This document shows, one piece after another, positions 35,409-43,583 of a stretch of DNA of 64,000 bases (the stretch's first letter is position 1; every line of letters begins with the position of its first letter). The translations under genes and the position numbers were made by a program. The stretch comes from Actinomyces qiguomingii (lineage in GTDB: Bacteria > Actinomycetota > Actinomycetes > Actinomycetales > Actinomycetaceae). The notes beneath the pieces are model-generated. The model did not search any database, was not told the DNA's origin, and worked only from the letters and a program-made list of their open reading frames with translations. Location of the stretch: positions 62,001 to 126,000 of the forward strand of contig NZ_CP025228.1 of the NCBI RefSeq assembly GCF_004102025.1. Reading direction: 5' to 3'.

Positions 35409-36017
35409 ATGCTCATCACTCTTCCTGACGAGACCCTCGTCATATACGCCGGAGAATTCGGCCGGAGGGTTGTCGACCTACTCGACACCTCCCAGGCACG
35501 ACTCCACCACGCGACCGGGCCGGTCTACACCGCATCGCTTCCTTACGCATCGCGGATAGTCTCCGTGTGGTCCGGGCACCGCCCCGAGGATAGGGATCGC
35601 ATCGACTCAGTCGCGTTCGCCCGGGCGGTCCCCGCCGTCGGTGTCGAACTCCTACCGACATCCCTGGAGTGCGGCCCGGTGGTCGTCCCAGGGCGCACCG
35701 CCTGCTACGGATGCTACCGGCGGCGCCTTCGCCAGCACCAGGAACGTACCGTCTCGCTCATGCGGGCCGGCGCGGAACTTCCGGCGGGCTTCAGCGGAGG
35801 TGAGGTGGCTATTGCTGCCGGCTTCATCGGCCAGGCCCTTTCCGACATGGACCGGCGCGATGCCGCAACTGCCCTGGGTGGCGAGGTGAGGGTATTCGAC
35901 CTGGTTCGGGGCGATCTCCACAAGTACGAGACGGTCGCCGTCGACCGGTGCGAACGCTGCGGCTCGCGCTACGACCGACTTCGTCACCCCACGGCCGCGA
36001 TTGAGAACCTGGTCTGA
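35409..36017 (+). CDS. Zinc-Cys ThiF-like (TOMM cyclodehydratase partner-like) protein
   Basis: 202 residues with AGGAG before the ATG. Two Cys pairs, CYGC in GRTACYGCYRRRLRQHQ and CERC in AVDRCERCGSRYDRLRHP, form a structural zinc site as in the C-terminal part of E1-like TOMM partner proteins. GGEVAIAAGFIGQAL lies between them, as in that family. The ATP-binding ThiF part is absent. It probably assists the cyclodehydratase or substrate delivery. A second ThiF-like unit is fused to the next protein, so this may be a stand-alone duplicate of that domain. Confidence 0.65.
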   Translation: MLITLPDETLVIYAGEFGRRVVDLLDTSQARLHHATGPVYTASLPYASRIVSVWSGHRPEDRDRIDSVAFARAVPAVGVELLPTSLECGPVVVPGRTACYGCYRRRLRQHQERTVSLMRAGAELPAGFSGGEVAIAAGFIGQALSDMDRRDAATALGGEVRVFDLVRGDLHKYETVAVDRCERCGSRYDRLRHPTAAIENLV

Positions 36018-36034
36018 GGAAGAGGAGAATCATC

Positions 36035-37639
36035 ATGGCCGCATCGATTTCCGCCGAGATTATCGGCACTGCCGCCCGCTACGACCAACAGTTCCAGGTC
36101 CCCGACCTGCCCGTGGTCCGGCTGGGTGTGGCGATCGTGGAGAACGAGGACGGCGCCACCCTGTGCGGCGTCCCCAAACCCCAGATTCTGTCGGGCGAGT
36201 TCGCCCGCACCCACCTGTCCGAGTTGCTCGCCAAGTGCGACGGCAGTCGGTCCCACGCCCAGCTCGCCGAGGAACTCTCGCTGAGTGAAGACGCCGTCTT
36301 CAAAGCAGTGGCCTTCCTGTGGTCCTGCGGCGCCATTGAGGACCAGGCGGCGGCCATACCGCAGGGGGAGGTCCCGGAGGAACTCGCGACGCTGCTGTCC
36401 CGCATGGGTGACTGCACCGGGGTTGCGCGTCACTGGACCGAGGGCCTGGAGGGGTTCCGGGCAACCCGCGTCGCCATCGCCGGGGACCAGCGCGGGGTGG
36501 GCGCGCTGGCGGACCTGCTGAGCGCTTCATCCTGCGTCGTCGTGGACGCCCCCAACGACGCCGGCCTGATGATCTTCGTCGACACCCCGGAGTCGCACCC
36601 CCACGTCAGCGAATGGGGTTTGCGGGCCTGGGAGGGCGGGATCCCGTTCCTCAGGGTGGCCCTGCGTAAGGACTTCTTCCAGGTCGGCCCCTACATCGAT
36701 CCGGAGTTCACCCCGTGCATCGACTGCGCCCTCGCTGGCCTTCCGGCTCCGGGAGATGAGCCTGCCGACGCAGCCGCCACGGTCATGGGCCTCGGAATCG
36801 CCTGCCACACCGTGGTCGCCCTGCTCTCCCGCTGCATGGTGACCCACCTGCCGATCGACACCAGGGTCATGAGTACGGCCACCTTCCGTGCCCTGCACGC
36901 ACCCGCGGCTACCCGGGCAGCCTGCCCGATCTGCGGCGACGCGGAGGGGCCCGTGGCCGACGTGCCTGGGCTCGCCGCCCGCTACGAGCAGTCGGTGGCC
37001 ATCCCGCCCCGCGAGTTCGTGGACATCAAGGGGCACCAGGCCCACTACAAGCCTTCGAACCTTAAACTGCAGTTCGAATTCCGCAAGTACTCGGGAACAG
37101 ACACGGTGGTCCTGCCCGAGCGACGGCCCGAGCTCCTGGACGGGTCGGGAGCGGGACTCAACCTCGAGACGCTCGGCCTGATCCTGAACTACGCCGCGGG
37201 TCTGCGCCCGCAGGCCGAGCAGGGCGGCAAGCTGCGCCGCTGGACGGCCGCTGGCGGCAATATCGGCTCCGTCGGGGCACGGGTAGTCGTCAACGACCCG
37301 GACATCCTCCCTGTGGGCACCTACGCCTACAGCGAGTCCGAGCACACGCTGGTCAGGCTCGGCGAGGCCGCTCCGGGACTCGATGCCCCGGTCGCCCTGA
37401 TTCTTACGGCCAATGTCGGCAAGGTGGCGAGGAAGTACGGGTCATTCGCTCTGCGGGTGTCCATCCAGGACGGCGGCTGCTCCGCCATGACCGCGCGCAG
37501 GGTCAGCCAGGCCCTCGCCATCCCCTGGCAACCCGTAGCCCGGTGGGACGAACGCGCCCTGTGCGCAGCCTGCCACGCCGACCCCAATCTGGAGCCCATC
37601 ACCACCGTGACCTACCTGGGAGAAACCCATGCGCACTGA
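36035..37639 (+). CDS. Fusion: RRE/ThiF-like cyclodehydratase partner plus nitroreductase domain
   Basis: 534 residues. Residues 1-100 look like a leader-binding RRE winged fold (VRLGVAIVENEDGATLCG, LAEELSLSEDAVFKAVAFL). Residues 110-310 are ThiF-like with a zinc set CIDC (EFTPCIDCALAG) and CPIC (RAACPICGDAEG). From about 335 comes a SagB-type FMN dehydrogenase domain: FEFRKYSGTD, RWTAAGGNIGSVGARVVV, PVGTYAYSESEH and VARKYGSFALRVSIQDGG. The fusion links substrate binding to azoline oxidation in one chain. GGAG-type sites precede the ATG, and the end overlaps the next gene by 11 bases. Confidence 0.82.
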   Translation: MAASISAEIIGTAARYDQQFQVPDLPVVRLGVAIVENEDGATLCGVPKPQILSGEFARTHLSELLAKCDGSRSHAQLAEELSLSEDAVFKAVAFLWSCGAIEDQAAAIPQGEVPEELATLLSRMGDCTGVARHWTEGLEGFRATRVAIAGDQRGVGALADLLSASSCVVVDAPNDAGLMIFVDTPESHPHVSEWGLRAWEGGIPFLRVALRKDFFQVGPYIDPEFTPCIDCALAGLPAPGDEPADAAATVMGLGIACHTVVALLSRCMVTHLPIDTRVMSTATFRALHAPAATRAACPICGDAEGPVADVPGLAARYEQSVAIPPREFVDIKGHQAHYKPSNLKLQFEFRKYSGTDTVVLPERRPELLDGSGAGLNLETLGLILNYAAGLRPQAEQGGKLRRWTAAGGNIGSVGARVVVNDPDILPVGTYAYSESEHTLVRLGEAAPGLDAPVALILTANVGKVARKYGSFALRVSIQDGGCSAMTARRVSQALAIPWQPVARWDERALCAACHADPNLEPITTVTYLGETHAH

Positions 37640-38324
37640 GTTCACCCTAATGCAGAAGACAATCGCGGGCTTCTCCACCGGGACCCCCACGGCCGACGGC
37701 CGCGGACGGGAACGTACACTCCGGGGATTCCCCCAGGAACGGCCAGTCCCGCTACCTGAATCCGTCGACCCGGGGCTCAGCCTGCGGGAGACCCTCGACC
37801 GGCGTTCCTCCTCACTGACCTACAGCACCGACGGCCTGTTCCTCGCCGAGCGGCTGGCATCCCTGCGGGAGGCGCTGCGCCGGGATCGGGAGGACTGGGG
37901 GGAGGCCGCCGAGGCGGTCCCGCTCGAAGGTTTCGTCTTCGCCCTGCGCTGCATCGACCTGGCCCCCGGTGTCTACCGGGTAGACGCCGACGGTGCCGCA
38001 TACATCGCCCAGCCGCCTCCCCCCGAGCACTGGGAGGACTTCGGGGTCCAGAAGGAATTCGCCAGGGCCGGCGCGATCGTCTCGGTCGCCACGGACCTCG
38101 ACCGAGCGGACTCCTGGGGAGGGGCGCATGGCTACCGCATAGCCATGGCCCGGGCCTCCGCCGTCGTCTACGACTTCCACCTGGACTGCACGGGCCACGG
38201 GCTCGTCGGAACGGTATTCGCCGGTTTCATCCCCGCCTCCGTGCGTCACCTACTGAAGTCCGACGGCGCCTCGCGCCATCAGATGTTCGCCGTGACGGTC
38301 GCCCCACCGCCCGACGGCGCATGA
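37629..38324 (+). CDS. Second SagB-type nitroreductase half (azoline dehydrogenase)
   Basis: 231 residues, overlapping the fusion gene. DPGLSLRETLDRRSSSLTYS opens a nitroreductase domain, APGVYRVDADGAAYI is the strand before the flavin, and GAHGYRIAMARASAVVYDFH and GTVFAGFIPASVRHLL follow the second half of SagB-type enzymes. Many SagB-type dehydrogenases of thiopeptide clusters hold two such domains in one chain; here they are on two polypeptides, one fused to the ThiF-like unit. They are likely to form a heterodimer binding FMN and to oxidise azolines to azoles. No membrane segment. Confidence 0.8.
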   Translation: MRTEFTLMQKTIAGFSTGTPTADGRGRERTLRGFPQERPVPLPESVDPGLSLRETLDRRSSSLTYSTDGLFLAERLASLREALRRDREDWGEAAEAVPLEGFVFALRCIDLAPGVYRVDADGAAYIAQPPPPEHWEDFGVQKEFARAGAIVSVATDLDRADSWGGAHGYRIAMARASAVVYDFHLDCTGHGLVGTVFAGFIPASVRHLLKSDGASRHQMFAVTVAPPPDGA

Positions 38325-38367
38325 GACTCCCCGGACGACCCGGGGTACACAACGGACCCATACCTAG

Positions 38368-38378
38368 AAAGGAGGTGA
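38368..38378 (+). promoter_or_regulatory. Consensus ribosome binding site before the first precursor gene
   Basis: AAAGGAGGTGA is a full match to the anti-Shine-Dalgarno sequence, stronger than any other in this cluster, 5 bases from ATG 38384. It should give high output of the precursor, as expected for a substrate needed in excess over its enzymes. Confidence 0.8.
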
Positions 38379-38383
38379 AACAG

Positions 38384-38542
38384 ATGGATAACGGCATTGA
38401 CCTCATCGGTGACGACATCGAGCTCGAGACCCTCGCAGACGGGAGCGCCCTGGGCTGCTTCGCCTCGGCTTCCTCGGCGAGCACCGCCTCGTGCCCGCTC
38501 ACCTCGGCGTCCTCCGTTACGACGGCGTCCAGCTATGGGTGA
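38384..38542 (+). CDS. RiPP precursor peptide 1
   Basis: 52 residues: a 24-residue acidic leader ending ETLADGSALG and a 28-residue core starting CFASASSAS and ending TTASSYG. The core holds two Cys, many Ser/Thr and no charged residue. Core residues Ser7, Ser9, Thr10, Cys13, Pro14 and Gly28 are shared with the three other precursors. Its leader is the most diverged of the four. Expected changes: thiazole at Cys, Dha/Dhb at some Ser/Thr. It opens the precursor array directly after the dehydrogenase gene. Confidence 0.88.
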   Translation: MDNGIDLIGDDIELETLADGSALGCFASASSASTASCPLTSASSVTTASSYG

Positions 38543-38602
38543 AGCGCTTCGCTTCGCTACACCAACCACATCAGAACCATCTCTCAAGAAAGCGAGAACA
38601 TC

Positions 38603-38770
38603 ATGAACAGCGGCATCATCGACTTGCTCGCCCAGGAGATCGACCAGGATGTCGAGAGCTTGCCCGAGGGAAATGCCCTGGGTACGACTTCCTCGCTGGG
38701 GTCAGCGAGCACCTCCGCGTGCCCGGCTACCTCGGCGTCGACCGTCTCCTCATGGGGTTGCCTCGGCTGA
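38603..38770 (+). CDS. RiPP precursor peptide 2
   Basis: 55 residues: a 27-residue leader ending ESLPEGNALG and a core from TTSSLGSAST to WGCLG. This is the only core without Cys at position 1; its Cys are at core positions 13 and 26. The Leu-Pro-Glu-Gly-Asn-Ala-Leu-Gly leader end is shared with peptide 3. The ribosome site (AAGAAAGCGAG) is weaker than that of peptide 1. Confidence 0.88.
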   Translation: MNSGIIDLLAQEIDQDVESLPEGNALGTTSSLGSASTSACPATSASTVSSWGCLG

Positions 38771-38789
38771 CCCGGAAAGTAGGAACACC

Positions 38790-38951
38790 ATGACTGACAA
38801 CGTCGATCTCTCATCCCTGGACGCCACTGACATGGAAGTCCTTCCCGAGGGCAATGCGCTCGGCTGTTTCAGCACCACCACTTCCACCTCTACCGCCTCG
38901 TGCCCCGCGTCTACTGCTGGGTGCGCCTCCACCTGGGCCTGCCTCGGCTGA
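38790..38951 (+). CDS. RiPP precursor peptide 3
   Basis: 53 residues: leader ending MEVLPEGNALG, core from CFSTTTSTST to WACLG. Seventeen of 28 core residues are Ser, Thr or Cys, with four Cys at positions 1, 13, 20 and 26, the richest in possible azoles. The start is preceded by CCCGGAAAGTAGGAACACC, nearly identical to the segment before peptide 4, which shows a recent gene duplication. Confidence 0.9.
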   Translation: MTDNVDLSSLDATDMEVLPEGNALGCFSTTTSTSTASCPASTAGCASTWACLG

Positions 38952-38970
38952 CCCGGAAAGCAGGAACATC

Positions 38971-39132
38971 ATGAATGACGATGTCGATCTCTCGGCCCTG
39001 GACTCCGCCGACATGGAAGTCCTGCCCGACGGCAACGCGCTGGGGTGCACCTTCTCCGCCTCCAGCGCCTCGACGGGCTCCTGCCCGGCCAGCACCTCGG
39101 CCACAGTCGGCACGGCCTCCACGCTGGGCTGA
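38971..39132 (+). CDS. RiPP precursor peptide 4
   Basis: 53 residues: leader ending MEVLPDGNALG, almost the same as peptide 3 (VDLS-LD--DMEVLP), and core from CTFSASSAST to ASTLG with Cys at 1 and 13. The leader is conserved while the core has changed at many sites, the usual pattern of a diversifying RiPP substrate family. Confidence 0.9.
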   Translation: MNDDVDLSALDSADMEVLPDGNALGCTFSASSASTGSCPASTSATVGTASTLG

Positions 39133-39208
39133 CACCACCTTCGTGCGGCGGGCGGGCAGCGCCAGCGCCGCTCGCCCGCCGCACGAGCCGAACCCCTTGG
39201 AGTCCCCC

Positions 39209-40327
39209 ATGACCACCACTACCAGCTCACCACCCGCCCCCATGCTCCGCGATGGTGTGGAGAAGATCGTGGGTATGGACGGGCTGCCGCTCCTCCACGA
39301 CACCGCCGACGGCACCTACCACCGCGTGGGTGATGTCGCCTCGGCAATGATCGATCTCTTCGACGGGCACCGCACCCCCGAGCAGATCGCCTCCGCGGTG
39401 AATGCGCAGAAGGTGACGCCGGTCCTGGTCCGAGCCGCCCACGTGGACGCTCTCACCCGCGGCCTGGCCGATCAGCAGCTCCTGGTCGGAGGAACCCCCG
39501 GCAGGCGCCGCCGCACCGGTCTGGACCGGATGATGCCCCGCTTCATCATCAGCAGGGGCTTCGCCCGGATCCTGGCGCCCGTCGTCGAGATCATCCGCCC
39601 CCTGTACCGCCGCGGCCCTCTCACCGCCGCCGTCCTAGTGGCGCTGGTCGGTTACGTCGTCGGCCTCGCCCGGGTCATCACGGTGGGGGCACACTCGGCG
39701 TCCGGTGCAACACCGCTCCAGCTCTCCATTGCCGCACTCATCGCTCTGCCCATCCAACTGCTCGCCATCCTGATGCACGAGTCGTGGCACGGGATCGTGT
39801 GCGGGGTGCACGGGCAGCCTGCGCGCGGCCTGGGAGTCGCAATGCTGTTCTGGGTGGTGCCCGTGGCCTACGTCGACCGCACGGATGCCTACCGCATTCG
39901 TGAGCGGGGTCCGCGGGTGGCGATCGCCCTGGCGGGGATGGTCAACGACGGCTGGATCATGGGGGCGACGACCATCGTGGCATCGGTGTCCACCGGTACC
40001 ACCCGTCTCGTGGCCACCACGCTCATGGGCTACCAGCTTGTTCTCCTGGTGGCCAACCTCAACCCCCTGGCGCCGTCGGACACCGTCAGTGCTCTGGAGG
40101 CGGCGACCGGGGAGATCGACCTGCGAGGGCGCTCGCGGACCCTGCTCGTCTCCACGATAAGGCGGCGTCGACTCCCGGGCTATCTGACCGCCCTTCCGGC
40201 GCCCAGGCGGATCGCCTACATGACCTATGGAGTCCTGTCCTACCTCTTCGCCGCCTGGGTCGTCTTGTTCGTGGTTTGGAGCTTCTGGCGCTCCATTGCG
40301 ACGGTTGTGCAGGGGGTTCCCTCATGA
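39209..40327 (+). CDS. M50-type membrane metalloprotease with PqqD-like N-terminal domain
   Basis: 372 residues from ATG 39209 (GGAG upstream). Residues 10-95 (LRDGVEKIVGMDGLPLLHD, YHRVGDVASAMIDLFDGHRT) look like a PqqD/RRE leader-binding domain. The rest is a membrane protein with about six helices. LMHESWHGIV carries HExxH (His190, Glu191, His194) and NLNPLAPSD supplies the third ligand region of the M50 family. The combination suggests it binds the precursor leader and cuts it at the membrane, or helps hand product to the exporter. It overlaps the next gene by four bases. Confidence 0.75.
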   Translation: MTTTTSSPPAPMLRDGVEKIVGMDGLPLLHDTADGTYHRVGDVASAMIDLFDGHRTPEQIASAVNAQKVTPVLVRAAHVDALTRGLADQQLLVGGTPGRRRRTGLDRMMPRFIISRGFARILAPVVEIIRPLYRRGPLTAAVLVALVGYVVGLARVITVGAHSASGATPLQLSIAALIALPIQLLAILMHESWHGIVCGVHGQPARGLGVAMLFWVVPVAYVDRTDAYRIRERGPRVAIALAGMVNDGWIMGATTIVASVSTGTTRLVATTLMGYQLVLLVANLNPLAPSDTVSALEAATGEIDLRGRSRTLLVSTIRRRRLPGYLTALPAPRRIAYMTYGVLSYLFAAWVVLFVVWSFWRSIATVVQGVPS

Positions 40328-42738
40328 ACAATACCGTGACTGCTTCGCGCGCGGGGGTCAGCCCCACCGTATTCGCCCGGATGGGCGGGCTGCCCGCTGA
40401 TGCGGTGCCGGGAGCCTCAACCGCGGTCACCGACTGCCTGGACCGGCTCCACGACGTCGAGGAGCGCCTGGAGGCACTCACGCAGCCGCTCATCGATCAG
40501 ATCTTTGAGCTGGTGCCGGACATTGAGGACAGCAAGGTCCGGCGACTCGTCCTCCAAGCCAAGCGTGAGGTCTTCGCCAGACAGGCCGTGGCCGGCCGGG
40601 CCGAGCGGGCACTGCGCGCGGTGGCCCCGTCCGGACTCCTGGCCGCCTTCGAGGAGTGGCGCGAGCAGATCGACCGGCGCGATGCCCTCGACGCCTCGCT
40701 CAGCGAGGCCCTGGCGGCCGACGACGCCGAGATGCTTCAGGCCCTGGATCGCACAGTGAGCGATCCCGGGTACCTGGCCAGTCTGGCGCTGGCCACCCCC
40801 GAACTCGTCGCCCGTCTTCTGGATCGTCGGCCCGCCAAGGCCCTCTCTGAGCGCCTAGTGCGCAGCCTGTACAACTACGCCACCCGCACCGCGCTCAAGA
40901 CCAGCCCATTCTCGGGCCTGACCACGGTCAACATCGCCGGTGCCGACGGGCGGGGCCGCTCCACACGGACCGTGGCCGTCCACCTGGCCTCCGGGCTGCT
41001 CCGCCGGGCGGCGCACGACGGTGCCCTCCACCCCGGACTCGTTCTCGAGTCCTCGCCGATGGGGAACCTCCCGGCCGAGGAGCACGACAGGCTGGTCATG
41101 CTCGCGCAATACGTGCACCAGGACGGCATCATCTTCCGCGAGGAACTCGTAACCGGGGCCGATTGGGCTCCTACCGACTACCCCGACACCTTCGTACCGG
41201 GCGTCGCCACCGATCGGGTGCGCCGTCACCTTGACGCCGGGGCCCTGCGCGAGCGCGTGCCCTGGAGCCGTGGGGAGGCCCCACTGGCGGCCATGAGCTC
41301 GGTATTCCCTGAGGGGATAGACGGCGTCAGTGCGGACGACATGCTCGGGGCCGGGGCGACGGGACGGGACTGTAAGACCGCAGACGCCGCCGTTCGCGTG
41401 CGGTCCATGCAGAGACTAACGGAGTTCTCCTCCCGGGTCTTCTGTCACGGTGAACTGGGCCGACGCCCCGGAGGCCTCCTGTATGAGGACCGGGAGGCCC
41501 CGTGGCCGGTTCCGGACGTGCTATCGGCACCCGGCTTCCGCGAGGACCTTGAGGACCTCTCGGAACTCATGTCCCCGTGGATCTTCCGGTCCTACGCCTA
41601 CGACCTCATGGTTGAGCGCTTCGTCGCCCGCTACGGCGTCGGTGGTCGGTGCGACTCCCCGCTGTCCTTCTGTATGGCCCTGGCGGTCGACAACGATGGT
41701 GACCGCGAGCTCTCGGCTGCCTTCATCAGGAACCAACGAGCCGACGTCGAACAGGCCGCGGCCCGTTCGAGGCTGGCCTGCGGCGCCACCGCCGCCCCGC
41801 GCCACCTGGGCGTCATGCTCCAACCCGTGGCCTCGAGCTGGGAAGACCTGAGCGGTGACGAACACCTGATGGTCCTGAACAACACGGGCAGCGGTATCGG
41901 CGCCTACCAGGCCCGGTTCCACCGCCTGTTCGGGGAAACCTTCCGTCAGGATCTCGAGGCCGAGATCAGCGGCCTGTGGCACGGCTGCAAGGTGCTGGAG
42001 CTAACCGCCTGGGCCGACTGCAACACCGGCCAGGCCATGTGTACGGGTGTACTGCCCGAACTCCAGCTGCCCGGCGAACCGAAGTCGCCGCGCGGCGTCC
42101 CCCTGGAATCGCTCAGCCTGATCCACGACCCCGCGACCGACTCCCTGGAGCTGTGGGACGACGACGGGCCGGTCGGCCTGGCCTACCTGGGGCTCACTCC
42201 GCAGCACCTGCTAAACACCTACCTGCACTGGGTGGCCCTCCTGGCCGACCCCTGGGTCCGCTTCCCCCCGCACACCGAGGCCTACGCGGCACTGACGTCG
42301 GGATACAAGCGCCTCGCGGAGGGTGCGATTGAGCACGAACCGAGGCGGATGGCGGGTAGGCGACTGGTCACACGCCGCGAGTCCTGGCTGCTGAGCGCAC
42401 CGACGCTGCTCGACGCCGTCCGTGACGGGGAGGGCCTATCGGTCCGGCGCATTGACGAGTTGCGCCGTCGGCAGCACATGCCCCGACAGGTCTTCATTCA
42501 GCAGCTAGCCGCCGGGGGCGGAACCACCAACGACCGTCGCAAGCCCCAGTTCGTCGATCTGGCCTCGCGCACCTCGCTGTCCTCGCTGAGCCACTGGCTA
42601 GATTCGGGCGCGAACATGGTGAGGATCACGGAGGCCCTCCCCGGCGCGGGGGAACACCCCTACCACGATCCGGCCGGGCGTCCTCGCGTCAGTGAACTCG
42701 CCGTCTCACTGCGCTGGCCCAGGCAGGAGGAACAATGA
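40324..42738 (+). CDS. Lantibiotic dehydratase, glutamylation subunit (LanB N-terminal part)
   Basis: 804 residues from ATG 40324 (coupled to the protease). It matches the N-terminal lantibiotic dehydratase domain: LYNYATRTALKTSPFSGLTTVNIA, the SxxxRxxxRxxFSP-like region, and the long C-terminal body with YLHWVALLADPWVRFPP and RRQHMPRQVFIQQL. In split systems this protein adds glutamate from Glu-tRNA to Ser/Thr of the core. Its partner, the elimination protein, is the next gene (four-base overlap). Length agrees with split LanB N-subunits (about 800). Confidence 0.88.
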   Translation: MNNTVTASRAGVSPTVFARMGGLPADAVPGASTAVTDCLDRLHDVEERLEALTQPLIDQIFELVPDIEDSKVRRLVLQAKREVFARQAVAGRAERALRAVAPSGLLAAFEEWREQIDRRDALDASLSEALAADDAEMLQALDRTVSDPGYLASLALATPELVARLLDRRPAKALSERLVRSLYNYATRTALKTSPFSGLTTVNIAGADGRGRSTRTVAVHLASGLLRRAAHDGALHPGLVLESSPMGNLPAEEHDRLVMLAQYVHQDGIIFREELVTGADWAPTDYPDTFVPGVATDRVRRHLDAGALRERVPWSRGEAPLAAMSSVFPEGIDGVSADDMLGAGATGRDCKTADAAVRVRSMQRLTEFSSRVFCHGELGRRPGGLLYEDREAPWPVPDVLSAPGFREDLEDLSELMSPWIFRSYAYDLMVERFVARYGVGGRCDSPLSFCMALAVDNDGDRELSAAFIRNQRADVEQAAARSRLACGATAAPRHLGVMLQPVASSWEDLSGDEHLMVLNNTGSGIGAYQARFHRLFGETFRQDLEAEISGLWHGCKVLELTAWADCNTGQAMCTGVLPELQLPGEPKSPRGVPLESLSLIHDPATDSLELWDDDGPVGLAYLGLTPQHLLNTYLHWVALLADPWVRFPPHTEAYAALTSGYKRLAEGAIEHEPRRMAGRRLVTRRESWLLSAPTLLDAVRDGEGLSVRRIDELRRRQHMPRQVFIQQLAAGGGTTNDRRKPQFVDLASRTSLSSLSHWLDSGANMVRITEALPGAGEHPYHDPAGRPRVSELAVSLRWPRQEEQ

Positions 42739-43583
42739 ACTCGCAGAATCGTGACTGGCTCTACGTCAAGATCTACTCCGGAGATGGAGACGACGTCGGC
42801 GCGCTGCTGCCCGCAGTACTCGAGTGGAAGGCCTCCCTGAACGGCGTGGACCGCTGGCACTTCCTGCGCTACATGGACCACTCCGGCCACCACCTGCGGG
42901 TGAGATTGCGGGGACACGTCGAAGACGTGGATGACTGGTACTGCAAGCTGCCCCGCCTCGAACAGCTCGCCCGGCGCGAGTCCGGTCGGACAATGACCCG
43001 GATCATTCGCGATCCCATGGCCGAGCGCGCAGGCCACCGCAGCGGTGTGTGCGTCTGCCTCTACTCTCCCGAGTTCGCCAAGTACGGCGGTCCCGAGGGC
43101 ATGGAGGACGCGGAGGTACTCTTCGAGAAGAGTTCCCAGGCCTGCGCGGACAACCGGGTATGGGCCTGGACTCCTACGGATCGACTCATGGCGGCCATTG
43201 ACTACATCGGTGCCGTGGAAAGCGAGGGGGGCTTCAAGCCGGGAGCCCTGTCCGGTCGGATTGCGGACCGGTGGGCCAACCGACTCCGCTATGGCGGGCT
43301 CGAACCGGACAAGCTCCGCCAAAGGGCTCCCAACCTCAATGAACGCCTGCGCGTCCGCGCCCGGCCGCCCGCCGACTGGAGCGAGTTGGTGCAGCTAACC
43401 AGCAGGGTTCTGGCGGAGCGCTCGGCCGCCGCTCCTGACTTTCCGCTCGACCTCATACATATGCACATCAATAGGATTGGACTGAACCCGCTCGAGGAGT
43501 GCCTGGCGGCACATCTCTGTGAAACATCATCACCCACCACCGAAGGAGACACCTGCCATGACCGCCCAGAGCCCCGCGCTTGA
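42735..43583 (+). CDS. SpaB C-terminal / thiopeptide-type domain protein (Glu elimination)
   Basis: 282 residues. It opens with RDWLYVKIYSGDGDDVGALL and WHFLRYMDHSGHHLRVRLRG, the signature of the stand-alone SpaB_C domain. IRDPMAERAGHRSGVCVCLYSPEFAKYGG and LIHMHINRIGLNPLEE are also typical. In split lantibiotic dehydratases it removes glutamate to leave Dha/Dhb; related proteins in thiopeptide clusters make the central pyridine. Only one copy is present, so elimination is the more economical role. It overlaps the ABC gene by 26 bases. Confidence 0.86.
   Translation: MNSQNRDWLYVKIYSGDGDDVGALLPAVLEWKASLNGVDRWHFLRYMDHSGHHLRVRLRGHVEDVDDWYCKLPRLEQLARRESGRTMTRIIRDPMAERAGHRSGVCVCLYSPEFAKYGGPEGMEDAEVLFEKSSQACADNRVWAWTPTDRLMAAIDYIGAVESEGGFKPGALSGRIADRWANRLRYGGLEPDKLRQRAPNLNERLRVRARPPADWSELVQLTSRVLAERSAAAPDFPLDLIHMHINRIGLNPLEECLAAHLCETSSPTTEGDTCHDRPEPRA

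Noticed and set aside
38384..39132. Reading the cluster as a classical thiopeptide
   Set aside because: Core peptides do not start with Ser and no second SpaB_C-type pyridine synthase is present, so I prefer a linear azole/dehydro peptide; it remains an alternative.
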